Below, one piece after another: positions 8,707-17,467 of a DNA stretch of 64,000 bases (position 1 is the first letter of the stretch; the number at the start of each line of letters is the position of its first letter). The position numbers and the translations under genes were made by a program. The DNA is from Parasulfitobacter algicola (GTDB taxonomy: Bacteria > Pseudomonadota > Alphaproteobacteria > Rhodobacterales > Rhodobacteraceae), in the NCBI RefSeq assembly GCF_013315265.1, contig NZ_JABUFE010000006.1, positions 1 to 64,000 of the forward strand, given 5' to 3'. A model generated the notes under the pieces. It worked only from the letters and a program-made list of their open reading frames with translations, searched no databases and was not told the origin of the DNA.

Positions 8707-9183
8707 TTACACACCATACGCATCAATCGTGATCACACCATCCAATGTGCCAAGTAGAGAGGGCGATGCAGATTCGTCAGCACCTTCAGCCGGGACAAAC
8801 ATGTTGATCGTACCACCTAGAATCGCCCCGGGACCAAGCAAGTGGTCGAAAATTTCAGGTTCAGTTATGGGATATTTTGCATGACCCTGCCCGTTACCTT
8901 TTCGAGTTTCATAGCCGCAACAAACAAAGCGCAGATCGCCCAAGCCGTATTCAGTTTGCAGATAAGCATGTGCCTCGATGAGGTTTTCAGCAGGAACTGA
9001 GTATTTCACCTGAATAAGTTTTTGAGAATTCATGACGACTAGGCATTCGGGCTTGCCAAGATAGGGAAGGTTCAGGCCGTCATTCTTCAAAAACGCTTGG
9101 CAAATATCGGTTTTAGGCCAAACAAAATATGTGACGCTTCCCAAAAGGCATAAGGATAGAACCGTCAGAATTCCTGTTTTCAT
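8707..9183 (-). CDS. Unknown membrane-anchored or secreted protein (possibly DUF4952-like)
   Basis: 158 residues with an N-terminal hydrophobic segment (residues 4-20) that is either a signal peptide or an anchor, followed by a periplasmic domain. Cysteines occur in TDICQAF, KPECLVV and the paired motif RFVCCGYET. The segment LRFVCCGYET preceded by AYLQTEYGLGD recalls DUF4952-type proteins, but I hold this loosely. The ATG overlaps the stop of the 79-residue gene (ATGA), so it is the third gene of a minus-strand operon with the hydrolase. Confidence 0.6.
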   Translation of the reverse strand: MKTGILTVLSLCLLGSVTYFVWPKTDICQAFLKNDGLNLPYLGKPECLVVMNSQKLIQVKYSVPAENLIEAHAYLQTEYGLGDLRFVCCGYETRKGNGQGHAKYPITEPEIFDHLLGPGAILGGTINMFVPAEGADESASPSLLGTLDGVITIDAYGV

Positions 9184-9419
9184 TCCGCATCAAGTGGATT
9201 GGTTTTTTGGTGTTCTTCCAGTTTGTCGGCCAGATACATGCGACCTTTGTTGAACGCCAGTTGTGTGCGTACCGCGCCCAGAAACTCTTCTTCAAGAGTT
9301 TGAGAAGATGCACCAATAATATCTGCCAATTTGACAAAAAGGCTGCTGTCCCCGATTTCATCTTGGACAGCAACACATTCTTCGGCCAATTGCGCGGCCA
9401 TTTCCTGAATCGTAGCCAT
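9180..9419 (-). CDS. Small soluble protein of unknown function
   Basis: A 79-residue, acidic, helical protein with a core around AAQLAEECVAVQDEIGDSSLFVKLADIIGASSQTLEEEFLGAVR. No membrane segment or motif is recognised. Its start overlaps the hydrolase stop by one base (TAATG) and its stop overlaps the next start (ATGA), so it is the middle gene of a tightly coupled three-gene operon. That coupling is the main support for it. Confidence 0.7.
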   Translation of the reverse strand: MATIQEMAAQLAEECVAVQDEIGDSSLFVKLADIIGASSQTLEEEFLGAVRTQLAFNKGRMYLADKLEEHQKTNPLDAE

Positions 9420-10072
9420 TAGCGTGTGTTTTCAGTTAACCTGCGTTGTACGTATTCTTTCACATTACCAATCATCGTATCCATATAATCATCTTCAAAA
9501 AAGTGGCCAGAGCCATCGATTTCCTGATGCGTGACAGTAATACCTTTTTGTTCGTGCAGCTTTTCGACCAGCGCATGCGTGTCAGCGGGTGGGGCCACGC
9601 GATCGTTCGTGCCGTTGATGACCAACCCGGAACTGGGGCAGGGCGCAAGGAACGAAAAATCATACATATTGGCGGGTGGCGATGCGCTGATGAACCCTGT
9701 AATTTCGGGGCGGCGCATCAAAAGCTGCATGCCGATCCAGGCGCCAAAAGAAAAGCCTGCGACCCAGCAATGCTTGGAATTATTATTCATCGATTGCAGG
9801 TAATCCAGGGCCGATGCTGCATCTGACAGCTCTCCTATGCCCTGATCATATTCGCCTTGGCTGCGACCCACCCCGCGGAAATTAAACCGCAGAACTGTAA
9901 AGCCCATGTTATAAAACGCGTAGTGCAGATTATAAACGACGCGATTGTTCATAGTACCGCCAAATTGTGGATGCGGATGCAGCACAATCGCAATGGGGGC
10001 GTCTTTTTCCTTCTGCGGATGGTAGCGGCCTTCTAGCCGACCTTCGGGGCCGGGGAAAATCACTTCGGGCAT
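9419..10072 (-). CDS. Alpha/beta hydrolase
   Basis: 217 residues of a compact alpha/beta hydrolase group common in alphaproteobacteria. Features are the N-terminal IVLHPHPQFGGTMNN loop (oxyanion region), FRGVGRSQG, the nucleophile elbow AGFSFGAW, a NGTNDRVAPP acidic segment and the late SGHFFED histidine. The substrate is unknown. I chose the start at 10072 because AGGGA precedes it; an in-frame ATG at 10105 would add 11 basic residues. It diverges from iscR, sharing the promoter region that holds the Irr-like box, and heads a three-gene minus-strand operon. Confidence 0.85.
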   Translation of the reverse strand: MPEVIFPGPEGRLEGRYHPQKEKDAPIAIVLHPHPQFGGTMNNRVVYNLHYAFYNMGFTVLRFNFRGVGRSQGEYDQGIGELSDAASALDYLQSMNNNSKHCWVAGFSFGAWIGMQLLMRRPEITGFISASPPANMYDFSFLAPCPSSGLVINGTNDRVAPPADTHALVEKLHEQKGITVTHQEIDGSGHFFEDDYMDTMIGNVKEYVQRRLTENTR

Positions 10073-10112
10073 AGGTGTCCCTGTCTTTTTGTGTTTAAGG
10101 CGCATGGTATTC

Positions 10113-10141
10113 TTGACGAATTCACTTGGTCACCTTAGAAC
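10113..10141 (+). promoter_or_regulatory. Predicted sigma70-type promoter of the iscR-suf operon
   Basis: TTGACG (10113-10118) and TAGAAC (10136-10141) are separated by 17 bases. The -10 half overlaps the Irr-like palindrome, so a bound repressor would block the promoter. The start site is predicted near 10148. Confidence 0.45.
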
Positions 10142-10150
10142 AGTTCTAAA
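10134..10150. promoter_or_regulatory. Irr-type iron control element (ICE box)
   Basis: CTTAGAACAGTTCTAAA fits the alphaproteobacterial Irr box TTTAGAA-N3-TTCTAAA with one mismatch and contains the perfect palindrome TTAGAAC-A-GTTCTAA. It sits about 90 bases before iscR and overlaps the predicted -10. Irr is a heme/iron-responsive Fur-family regulator, and suf operons are known Irr targets in this group. Repression under low iron is inference from the overlap. Confidence 0.75.
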
Positions 10151-10238
10151 TTATACTTGTTATGCACTGGACGTGCTGGAATAAGGCAACTAAGCAATCT
10201 GTCTTGGCGCGTCAATGCAAATGCGGAAGTCTTGGATC

Positions 10239-10697
10239 ATGAAGCTAAGTACAAAGGGCAGATATGCAATGGTTGCGCTGGCTGATCTGGCGCTGCAACC
10301 CGCTGATGTATTGGTGTCATTGGGTGAGATTTCTAAGCGTCAGGATATATCTTTGCCGTATCTTGAACAGCTTTTCGTGAAATTGCGCCGCGCCAAACTT
10401 GTGGACAGCGTGCGCGGACCCGGTGGCGGCTATCGGCTGGCGCGGGCCGCAGTTGATATTCGGGTGGTTGATATATTGTCGGCGGTGGACGAGACGGTCA
10501 GCGCGATGCACACAGGGGCAGGGGCATCAGGTGGCGTGTCAGGCAGCCGCGCACAGTCTTTGACCAACCGTCTGTGGGAAGGGCTGTCGGCCCATGTCTA
10601 TGTGTTTTTGCACCAGACGCGATTGTCGGATGTGGTGAAAAACGACCTTATGCCATGCCCTGCCGTGCCGAATTTGTTTGAGCTCGTTGACGAATGA
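10239..10697 (+). CDS. iscR: Rrf2-family regulator, IscR-like, lacking the classical Cys triad
   Basis: 152 residues. The N-terminal winged helix (MKLSTKGRYAMVALADLAL, QDISLPYLEQLFVKLRRAKLVDSVRGPGGGYRLAR) is typical of IscR, the Fe-S-sensing repressor of Fe-S assembly genes. Enterobacterial IscR binds [2Fe-2S] with three Cys around residues 92-104; here that stretch (about 90-105) is HTGAGASGGVSGS with none, and the only Cys is Cys140 in LMPCPAVP. Rhodobacter sphaeroides IscR has been described as an unusual single-Cys Fe-S protein, which would fit. The start at 10239 gives the canonical MKLSTKGRYA; an ATG at 10215 is less likely. It is the first gene of the suf operon. Confidence 0.92.
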   Translation: MKLSTKGRYAMVALADLALQPADVLVSLGEISKRQDISLPYLEQLFVKLRRAKLVDSVRGPGGGYRLARAAVDIRVVDILSAVDETVSAMHTGAGASGGVSGSRAQSLTNRLWEGLSAHVYVFLHQTRLSDVVKNDLMPCPAVPNLFELVDE

Positions 10698-10797
10698 TGC
10701 ATTACCGAAATGAAACGCCTGCGGCGCTGCGGTTTCTGGCACTTCGTGCAGGTTTCGCCTTTGGCGAGAATATTTTTGCCAAGAAGAAGGCGGTAAT

Positions 10798-11925
10798 ATG
10801 AGCCGGGTTTATCTGGATTATAATGCCACGGCGCCTTTGCGGGTGGAGGCGCGCGAGGCGATGTTGGCGGCAATGGATGTGGTCGGTAATCCGTCGTCGG
10901 TTCATGCCGAGGGGCGCGCAGCGAAGGCGATTGTCGAAAAAGCGCGGGGGCAGGTTGCGGCGCTGGTCGGGTGTGATCCACAGGAGATTATTTTTACCAG
11001 CGGTGCGACGGAGGCTGCAGCTTTGGTCCTTCGGAATGCCAAAGGGACAGTTTTTGTATCTGAGAACTGTCATGATTGTTTTTTTGCGCATGTTGATAAT
11101 GCGAATGTCAGATCTGTTCCGATCAATGTAAACGGATATGTCGAGAGCGGCTGGCTGGATGATGAGCTGCAGAAGGTCAAAAAAGCGGGTCAGAAGCTAA
11201 ATCTGGTTGCCCATTCCTTTGCCAATAGTGAAACAGGCATTCTTGAGCAGGGCATGATCAGGCGCGCCATTCTGGATACCGGTGCGCGGCTTGTCACGGA
11301 TTGTGTTCAGGCTGTGCACAGACGCAGTATCTCTTTCGGTCAGCCCTGGAACAGCTATGCCGTTTTATCAGCTCATAAAATGGGTGGCCCTTATGGTGTC
11401 GGATGTCTTGTCGTGAAACAGGGTATTGATTTGCAAGCACAGATCAAAGGTGGCGGCCAAGAGATGGGGCGGCGGTCTGGGACTGAGAATGTCATCGGGG
11501 TTGCTGGATTTGGGGCTGCGGCCGAGGCTGCGGCACGAGATATTGAGGCGGGCGTCTGGGAAAAAGTTGAGAAACTTAGAAATATTCTAGAAAGTGCTAT
11601 TGAGGCTGGCTCAAACGATACTATTTTTGTCGGGAAAGGGACTAAACGTTTGCCGAACACATCTTGTTTCGCCACACCGGGTTGGAAGGCTGAGACACAG
11701 GTGATGCAGATGGACCTTGCGGGCTTTGCGATCAGTGCGGGCAGTGCGTGTTCCAGCGGCAAGGTCAAGTCCAGCCGAGTGCTGCGCGCGATGGGATACA
11801 AAGATGATGTGGCGTCAAGCGCGGTGCGCGTGTCATTGGGGCCCGAGACAACAGAACAGCAGGTCATGGCGTTTGCGGATGCTTGGCTGAATGCAAGACA
11901 AAAACAACGCGCCCGTGCGGCGTGA
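10798..11925 (+). CDS. Cysteine desulfurase, NifS/IscS-like (group I)
   Basis: A 375-residue PLP enzyme that takes sulfur from cysteine for Fe-S cluster assembly. It begins [15 protein letters not shown], as in NifS/IscS; the PLP lysine lies in [11 protein letters not shown], and the mobile-loop catalytic Cys318 in [14 protein letters not shown], as in group I enzymes. It lies 100 bases after iscR and 20 bases before sufB. The operon also has a group II desulfurase (SufS) at its end, so two desulfurases share one operon, an arrangement seen in Rhodobacterales. I give no symbol because iscS and nifS naming is ambiguous here. Confidence 0.93.
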   Translation: MSRVYLDYNATAPLRVEAREAMLAAMDVVGNPSSVHAEGRAAKAIVEKARGQVAALVGCDPQEIIFTSGATEAAALVLRNAKGTVFVSENCHDCFFAHVDNANVRSVPINVNGYVESGWLDDELQKVKKAGQKLNLVAHSFANSETGILEQGMIRRAILDTGARLVTDCVQAVHRRSISFGQPWNSYAVLSAHKMGGPYGVGCLVVKQGIDLQAQIKGGGQEMGRRSGTENVIGVAGFGAAAEAAARDIEAGVWEKVEKLRNILESAIEAGSNDTIFVGKGTKRLPNTSCFATPGWKAETQVMQMDLAGFAISAGSACSSGKVKSSRVLRAMGYKDDVASSAVRVSLGPETTEQQVMAFADAWLNARQKQRARAA

Positions 11926-11945
11926 TAACACGAGAGGAAAGCAAG

Positions 11946-13466
11946 ATGGCGGCACTGGATGTTGATGTCAAAGAAGGCGTCGAAGCGGAAACCGTTGAGG
12001 CCGTTCAACAGCTTGCGGGCAAATATAAATACGGTTGGGAAACCGAGATTGAGATGGAATATGCTCCAAAAGGGCTGACGCCAGATATCGTCAAGCTGAT
12101 CTCAGAGCGCAATGAAGAGCCTGAGTGGATGACCGAGTGGCGCCTTCAGGCCTATGACCGTTGGCTGCAAATGAAAGAACCCGATTGGGCGATGGTGGAT
12201 TACCCTGAGATCGATTTTCAGGATCAGTATTACTATGCCCGCCCCAAAAGCATGATTGAAAAGCCTAAATCACTGGATGAGGTTGATCCGAAATTGCTGG
12301 CGACTTACGAAAAGTTGGGGATCCCTCTGAAAGAGCAGATGATTTTGGCTGGTGTCGAAGGGGCCGAGGATATGCCTGCCGAGGGGCGCAAGGTGGCCGT
12401 GGATGCGGTGTTTGACTCGGTTTCCGTGGGCACAACGTTTCAGGCCGAATTGAAAAAGGCCGGTGTGATCTTCTGTTCCATTTCTGAGGCAATCCGCGAA
12501 CATCCTGAACTGGTGAAGAAATATCTGGGGTCGGTCGTGCCGGTGTCGGATAATTTCTATGCCACGTTGAACTCTGCTGTGTTTTCAGACGGGTCGTTTG
12601 TCTATGTGCCGCCCGGCGTGCGTTGCCCGATGGAGCTGAGCACCTATTTCCGGATCAATGCTGAAAATACGGGGCAGTTTGAACGCACACTGATCATTGC
12701 CGACAAAGGATCGTACGTCAGCTATCTGGAAGGCTGTACCGCACCGCAGCGTGATACATCACAATTACACGCAGCCGTGGTTGAGATCGTGCTGCTTGAA
12801 GATGCCGAGGTCAAGTACTCTACTGTTCAGAACTGGTATCCTGGTGATGAAAACGGCAAGGGCGGGATTTATAATTTTGTGACCAAGCGTGCCGATTGCC
12901 GCGGGGATCGTTCCAAGGTGATGTGGACGCAAGTGGAAACCGGATCAGCTGTGACCTGGAAGTACCCAAGCTGTATTCTGCGTGGTGACGAAAGTCAGGG
13001 CGAGTTCTATTCGATTGCGATCACCAACCATATGCAGCAAGCCGATACCGGAACAAAAATGGTGCATCTGGGCAAGAACACCAAATCCCGGATCGTGTCC
13101 AAAGGGATCAGTGCCGGCAAGGCGCAGAATACCTATCGCGGGCTGGTATCGATGCATCCCAAGGCTAAGAACAGCCGAAATTACACGCAATGCGACAGTC
13201 TGTTGATCGGCGACAAATGCGGGGCCCATACAGTGCCATATATTGAGGTCAAGAATAATAGCAGCCGCGTTGAGCATGAGGCGACAACATCCAAGGTGGA
13301 CGACGATCAGCTGTTTTACTGCCGTCAGCGCGGTATGGACGAGGAAGAGGCCGTGGCCCTTGTCGTGAACGGGTTCTGCAAGGAAGTGCTGCAGGCGCTG
13401 CCGATGGAATTTGCGATGGAAGCTCAGCAGCTGGTTGCGATTTCTCTGGAAGGGTCAGTGGGTTAA
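11946..13466 (+). CDS. sufB: Fe-S cluster assembly scaffold SufB
   Basis: A 506-residue scaffold subunit of the SufBCD complex, on which nascent Fe-S clusters are built using sulfur from SufS and energy from SufC. Conserved regions include the central [31 protein letters not shown], the beta-helix core with [12 protein letters not shown], and the C-terminal [35 protein letters not shown]. The start at 11946 follows GAGGAAAGC; the longer in-frame ATG at 11883 lies within the desulfurase gene. The stop overlaps the next ATG (TAATG). Confidence 0.98.
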   Translation: MAALDVDVKEGVEAETVEAVQQLAGKYKYGWETEIEMEYAPKGLTPDIVKLISERNEEPEWMTEWRLQAYDRWLQMKEPDWAMVDYPEIDFQDQYYYARPKSMIEKPKSLDEVDPKLLATYEKLGIPLKEQMILAGVEGAEDMPAEGRKVAVDAVFDSVSVGTTFQAELKKAGVIFCSISEAIREHPELVKKYLGSVVPVSDNFYATLNSAVFSDGSFVYVPPGVRCPMELSTYFRINAENTGQFERTLIIADKGSYVSYLEGCTAPQRDTSQLHAAVVEIVLLEDAEVKYSTVQNWYPGDENGKGGIYNFVTKRADCRGDRSKVMWTQVETGSAVTWKYPSCILRGDESQGEFYSIAITNHMQQADTGTKMVHLGKNTKSRIVSKGISAGKAQNTYRGLVSMHPKAKNSRNYTQCDSLLIGDKCGAHTVPYIEVKNNSSRVEHEATTSKVDDDQLFYCRQRGMDEEEAVALVVNGFCKEVLQALPMEFAMEAQQLVAISLEGSVG

Positions 13467-13852
13467 TGCGCGACCTTCCCATGCATCATGGCACCTATAC
13501 GCCAAATGGCGTCGCCACAGATAAAGCAGCAATGCATCGTCAGCACATGCATGGTACGATGTCCTACACGTCTGGATTGACATATCTGTTGTCCATCCCT
13601 GCAGGTGCTTTTGTGTTCAGTGCTATATTCTATGTGATATTTGGTATGCCTGCCGCAGGTACGCTGATTGGGGTCATTCTAACACCCATCTTGCTGTTTT
13701 GGCGCGCACGACGGGCTGAAAAGAAGTGGCAGATGATCAAATCACAGCAGCAATATACTGCACAAGAAGACCGCAGAAAACAGACCGCGCGTCAAATTCA
13801 GGAAGCAAAAGCGCGCGGTGATTTTGATCGGTTCGGTCAGACTGAAAAATGA
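13466..13852 (+). CDS. Membrane protein of unknown function in the suf operon
   Basis: 128 residues. The N-terminus is His/Met rich (MHHGTYTPNG, MHRQHMHGTM), which could in principle bind metal. Two hydrophobic helices follow (about 38-60 and 64-78), then a charged, probably helical C-terminal tail. The ATG overlaps the sufB stop and its stop overlaps the next small ORF (ATGA), so it is translationally coupled within the suf operon. Family not recognised; small membrane proteins at this place are usual in Rhodobacterales suf operons. Confidence 0.7.
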   Translation: MRDLPMHHGTYTPNGVATDKAAMHRQHMHGTMSYTSGLTYLLSIPAGAFVFSAIFYVIFGMPAAGTLIGVILTPILLFWRARRAEKKWQMIKSQQQYTAQEDRRKQTARQIQEAKARGDFDRFGQTEK

Positions 13853-14025
13853 AACGCACGGCACTTTTATCTGCAGTGGCAACGGGTGCGTTTTGTGGGC
13901 CATTTGCTTTGATCGTCGATACCCTTTCGGATGGTCTTGGGGCGCTTGAGATATTAGCTGCCGGCGCGATATCAGGCTTTTTAGGCAGCCTTTTTGCGCA
14001 TTTTATTTTGTGGAAGAAATCATGA
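13849..14025 (+). CDS. 58-residue membrane protein in the suf operon
   Basis: An ORF starting at an ATGA overlap with the preceding gene encodes 58 residues with two hydrophobic helices (about 5-25 and 32-53) around DTLSDGLGALE, ending in WKKS. The hydrophobic pattern, glycine/alanine spacing and coupled start argue that it is real, although it is short. Function unknown. Confidence 0.6.
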   Translation: MKRTALLSAVATGAFCGPFALIVDTLSDGLGALEILAAGAISGFLGSLFAHFILWKKS

Positions 14026-14181
14026 CGAAGATGAGGATGCAATTTGAAGACAATCATTTGATTGACACATGCATTGATTCCGTATCGTCAAAAGTGCCGA
14101 AATTATTCTTTTCGCAGTCAAGTTGTCGCCTTAATCGCTTTCTACCCAAGGGCGATATCGCAGACAAAAAAGATCGTCAGA

Positions 14182-14703
14182 ATGAGCGAAGAGCAAAAAG
14201 CCAATTTTCAGGATCGTTTGGCCAGAATAAATGGCCCGCAATCCGCGCAGTCCATGCCACAGAACATGGTGACGCAGCCATCCCAGTCCAAGGCGCGCAA
14301 AGTTCACAAAGAACCGATGCTGGGGAACTTCGGATATCCACTATCGATAATCGGTGCGTTTCTTCTGGGTATGATCTGCGTTTTGATCAGTCGGTGGGCA
14401 CGTTTTCATATCGCGATTGGCGAACCAACGGCGATATCTTACGACGCACTGGTAATCGAAGGCCTGCTTGCCGGCGGGATCGCTTTTATCATGCGGCACG
14501 CCTTCAATCTGGAAGATCCCATTCATATCAGCGCCAAAGGCTTTGGAATCACAGCAATGATTGGTCTTATGCACAATCTGGTTTGGTATTTTCCTACAGC
14601 GTTCGAACTGATCTTCTCACCCGAATGGGTCGAACTTGTGTTGGATCAGACAGAGATAAACTCATTCATGATCGGCCCGATTGCTGTTGTATTCGGGCAG
14701 TAA
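14182..14703 (+). CDS. Membrane protein, paralogue A of a tandem pair in the suf operon
   Basis: 173 residues. A polar N-terminus (MSEEQKANFQDRLARING) precedes about four hydrophobic segments (approximately 50-68, 84-100, 119-135 and 158-171), with FPTAFELIFSPEWVELVL near the end. It matches the next gene in layout: F-x-x-R-[LI]-x-R-[IV] at the N-terminus and a FP-E-x-x-F-[SA]-PEW motif towards the C-terminus, so the two look like diverged tandem paralogues. The start is not certain: the frame stays open upstream to about 14062 and the ribosome binding site is weak. Family not recognised. Confidence 0.65.
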   Translation: MSEEQKANFQDRLARINGPQSAQSMPQNMVTQPSQSKARKVHKEPMLGNFGYPLSIIGAFLLGMICVLISRWARFHIAIGEPTAISYDALVIEGLLAGGIAFIMRHAFNLEDPIHISAKGFGITAMIGLMHNLVWYFPTAFELIFSPEWVELVLDQTEINSFMIGPIAVVFGQ

Positions 14704-14805
14704 ACTCGGCGGCTATTCGCCGTGATAACGCCCAAATCACCAATCTTTCGCCCAAGAACCGCCCAATTTGCTACCTAGGTTTGAAGAAACTTGGGGGTTT
14801 TTTGT

Positions 14806-15345
14806 ATGTCAGTTGGTCAAACATCGTTCAGCAGCAGGATCGGGCGCGTGGAAGCAGGTCAAGATGGTTTAATAACGGGGCGCGGGCGCGGTGGCGCAAA
14901 GCAACCCAATTTCATTGTTGGGTTCGTAACCGGAATTTTGGCCTATGTCGGCTTTATACTGGGCGCATGGCACCTGAAAGAATGGGCGGCGGTCAACTTT
15001 ACAACAATCGAAGATTTCGGCATTATTGTTCTTGGAACGATCATAACAGGCTGGATCATCCGGTCACTTTTGAAAATTCAGGGCAAGAATGTAATCCGCA
15101 ATCATTTGCTGGGCATCATCGTGGCATTTGGCACATTTCACATGGCTGTACATGCCTTTCCCGAACAAATCGAAATGGCGTTTGCCCCCGAATGGATGGC
15201 GCAAACCATGTCCAGCACAAGTCCGGACTTTATGACACCCGACGCCGGCTTTCTGGCCGCACGCGATGTGATCATGGTCAAATTAGAAAGCATGGAAACT
15301 TATCAGAATCTTCGGGCCGAATTGGCCGAAGAGCTAGAAAACTAA
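14806..15345 (+). CDS. Membrane protein, paralogue B of a tandem pair in the suf operon
   Basis: 179 residues starting MSVGQTSFSSRIGRVEAG. Three hydrophobic segments lie at about 37-60, 70-88 and 100-118, followed by HAFPEQIEMAFAPEWMAQTM and a helical acidic C-terminus. It shares the R-[IL]-x-R N-terminal signature and the PEW motif with the preceding gene. A GGGGG element seven bases upstream supports the start. It lies 79 bases before sufC. Function unknown; position suggests a Fe-S or iron-linked membrane role only by association. Confidence 0.7.
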   Translation: MSVGQTSFSSRIGRVEAGQDGLITGRGRGGAKQPNFIVGFVTGILAYVGFILGAWHLKEWAAVNFTTIEDFGIIVLGTIITGWIIRSLLKIQGKNVIRNHLLGIIVAFGTFHMAVHAFPEQIEMAFAPEWMAQTMSSTSPDFMTPDAGFLAARDVIMVKLESMETYQNLRAELAEELEN

Positions 15346-15424
15346 ACCAAAACAGTCCATCACTGAACCTTAATCGGGACCCTGCATCGCAGGTGTCCCT
15401 TTTTGCGTTGCCTAAGAGGAAATT

Positions 15425-16180
15425 ATGTTAGAAATCAAAAATCTGCACGTTAAACTTGAAGAAGAAGACAAACAAATTCTGAAAGGGGTCGATCTGACGC
15501 TTGAGGCCGGTAAGGTGCATGCGATCATGGGGCCGAATGGGTCTGGTAAATCGACTTTATCTTACGTCCTTGCGGGCCGCGACGGCTATGAGGTCACCGA
15601 CGGATCGGCTAAGTTGGGCGGTGAAGATATCCTGGAAATGGATCCAGAAGAGCGCGCTGCGGCTGGTCTGTTTTTGGCCTTTCAATACCCGGTCGAAATT
15701 CCCGGTGTGGGCAACATGACATTCCTACGCACGGCCGTGAATGCCCAACGCAAGGCGCGCAGCGAAGATGAACTAAGTGCAGCCGATTTCCTGAAATTGA
15801 TCCGCGAAAAAGCCAAAAGTTTGAAAATCGACGCTGACATGCTAAAGCGTCCGGTGAATGTCGGGTTTTCGGGTGGTGAGAAAAAGCGCAATGAAATTCT
15901 GCAGATGGCAATGCTTGAGCCAAAGATGTGCATTTTGGATGAAACGGACTCAGGCCTGGACGTTGATGCCATGAAACTGGTCGCCGAAGGCGTGAATGCG
16001 CTGCGCGATGAAGGGCGATCATTCTTGGTCATCACGCATTATCAGCGCCTTTTGGATCATATCAAACCAGATGTCGTCCATATCATGGCGGACGGTAAAA
16101 TCATCAAAACTGGTGGCCCAGAACTGGCGCTTGAAGTTGAAAATAACGGTTATGCCGACATTCTGGCCGAGGTGGCATAA
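15425..16180 (+). CDS. sufC: Fe-S assembly ATPase SufC
   Basis: A 251-residue cytosolic ABC-type ATPase of the SufBCD scaffold. The Walker A is GPNGSGKST (residues about 36-44), the Q-loop region AFQYPVEIPGV, the signature FSGGEKKRNEI and the Walker B CILDETDSGLD, all as in SufC. The start follows AGAGGAAATT. The stop directly abuts the sufD ATG. Confidence 0.98.
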   Translation: MLEIKNLHVKLEEEDKQILKGVDLTLEAGKVHAIMGPNGSGKSTLSYVLAGRDGYEVTDGSAKLGGEDILEMDPEERAAAGLFLAFQYPVEIPGVGNMTFLRTAVNAQRKARSEDELSAADFLKLIREKAKSLKIDADMLKRPVNVGFSGGEKKRNEILQMAMLEPKMCILDETDSGLDVDAMKLVAEGVNALRDEGRSFLVITHYQRLLDHIKPDVVHIMADGKIIKTGGPELALEVENNGYADILAEVA

Positions 16181-17467
16181 ATGGCGCTTGCGAAACTGAA
16201 ACAAGACACGACTGAAACACGTCTGTCGGCCATGCAAATGCCCGAAGGCGGACATTGGTCAGATGCGGCCCGTGCGGATGCGCTAAGCCGCGTTCGGATG
16301 ATGGGCCTGCCGACCCGGCGTGATGAATATTGGAAATATACAAACCCAACGACGCTGACAGATGCAAATGGCCCGCCAGCGGCGACATTTGATATGAGTG
16401 ATGAATCACAGCTGTTTGGTGACATTGATCGTTTGAAAATCGTTTTTGTCGATGGTGTGTATGATGCCGATGCATCAGACCCACTGGCGATGGAGCACGT
16501 GACAATCGCGCGCCTGGCCGAAGCGGGTGAAAAAGATATCCACTGGGCCAAAGACATGTATGGCACGCTGGAAATTGATGGCCAGAGTCCAGTCGAACGG
16601 CCCCTTGCGGCCTTGAACACCGCATTTGCCAGTGACGGCATTCTGATCCATGTCACGGGTAAGGCCCCAAAGCCTGTCAGCATGATTTATCATCATAGTT
16701 CAGATACATCCGACGCCATTTTGCATCATTGCATCAAGCTTGAATCGGGTGCGGAACTGACAGTTCTGGAAAATGGCCCGGCGGCTGCGCGCTTTAACAA
16801 ATGCATGGAGATTGATGTAGCTGATGGCGCGGCTTTTCACCATGTGCGGGCGCAGGGGCGTGATCATGAACGGCGTGCTGTGACGCATATGTTCACGCGT
16901 TTGGGTGCAAATAGCACCTATAAAAGCTTTACGTTGACCGCGAATGGCGTGTTAACCCGTAATGAAACCATCATTGACCTAAGGGGCGATGACGCGATTG
17001 CCCATGTAGCGGGTGCGGCCATGGGCGATGGTGATTTTCACCACGACGACACTGTTTTTATCACCCATGATGCCGTCAATTGCGAAAGCCGTCAGGTGTT
17101 CAAAAAGGTTCTGCGCAACGGGGCTGTCGGCGTTTTTCAAGGCAAAATTCTCGTGCAACCAGGTGCGCAAAAGACCGATGGCTATCAGATCAGCCAGTCA
17201 CTTTTGTTGGATGAAGACAGCCAGTTTCTAGCCAAACCTGAACTTGAAATCTATGCCGATGATGTGGCCTGTTCGCATGGGTCGACATCTGGTGCGATTG
17301 ATGAAGATGCGCTGTTTTATCTGCGATCACGCGGTGTGCCTGAACATCAGGCGCAGGATCTTCTGGTTTTGGCATTCCTGGCCGAAGCGATTGAAGAAAT
17401 CGAAGATGAAGATATTGCCGCCGATATTCTGTCGCGGCTTGAAGGTTGGCTGGTCAGACGTCGCTGA
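16181..17467 (+). CDS. sufD: Fe-S assembly scaffold SufD
   Basis: A 428-residue partner of SufB and SufC. The N-terminal helical part contains RVRMMGLPTRRDEYWKYTNPTTL; the C-terminal beta-helix carries DDVACSHGSTSGAIDEDALFYLRSRGVPEHQAQDLLVLAFLAE, the conserved SufD region with the His used at the cluster site (SHG). The start is immediately after the sufC stop, and its TGA overlaps the following ATG. Confidence 0.97.
   Translation: MALAKLKQDTTETRLSAMQMPEGGHWSDAARADALSRVRMMGLPTRRDEYWKYTNPTTLTDANGPPAATFDMSDESQLFGDIDRLKIVFVDGVYDADASDPLAMEHVTIARLAEAGEKDIHWAKDMYGTLEIDGQSPVERPLAALNTAFASDGILIHVTGKAPKPVSMIYHHSSDTSDAILHHCIKLESGAELTVLENGPAAARFNKCMEIDVADGAAFHHVRAQGRDHERRAVTHMFTRLGANSTYKSFTLTANGVLTRNETIIDLRGDDAIAHVAGAAMGDGDFHHDDTVFITHDAVNCESRQVFKKVLRNGAVGVFQGKILVQPGAQKTDGYQISQSLLLDEDSQFLAKPELEIYADDVACSHGSTSGAIDEDALFYLRSRGVPEHQAQDLLVLAFLAEAIEEIEDEDIAADILSRLEGWLVRRR

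Noticed and set aside
14010-15431. A 473-codon open frame on the plus strand spanning both suf-operon paralogues
   Set aside because: Its residues are mostly Arg, Ser and Gln with no hydrophobic pattern, whereas the alternative frames give two clear membrane proteins with a shared motif. It is a shadow frame.
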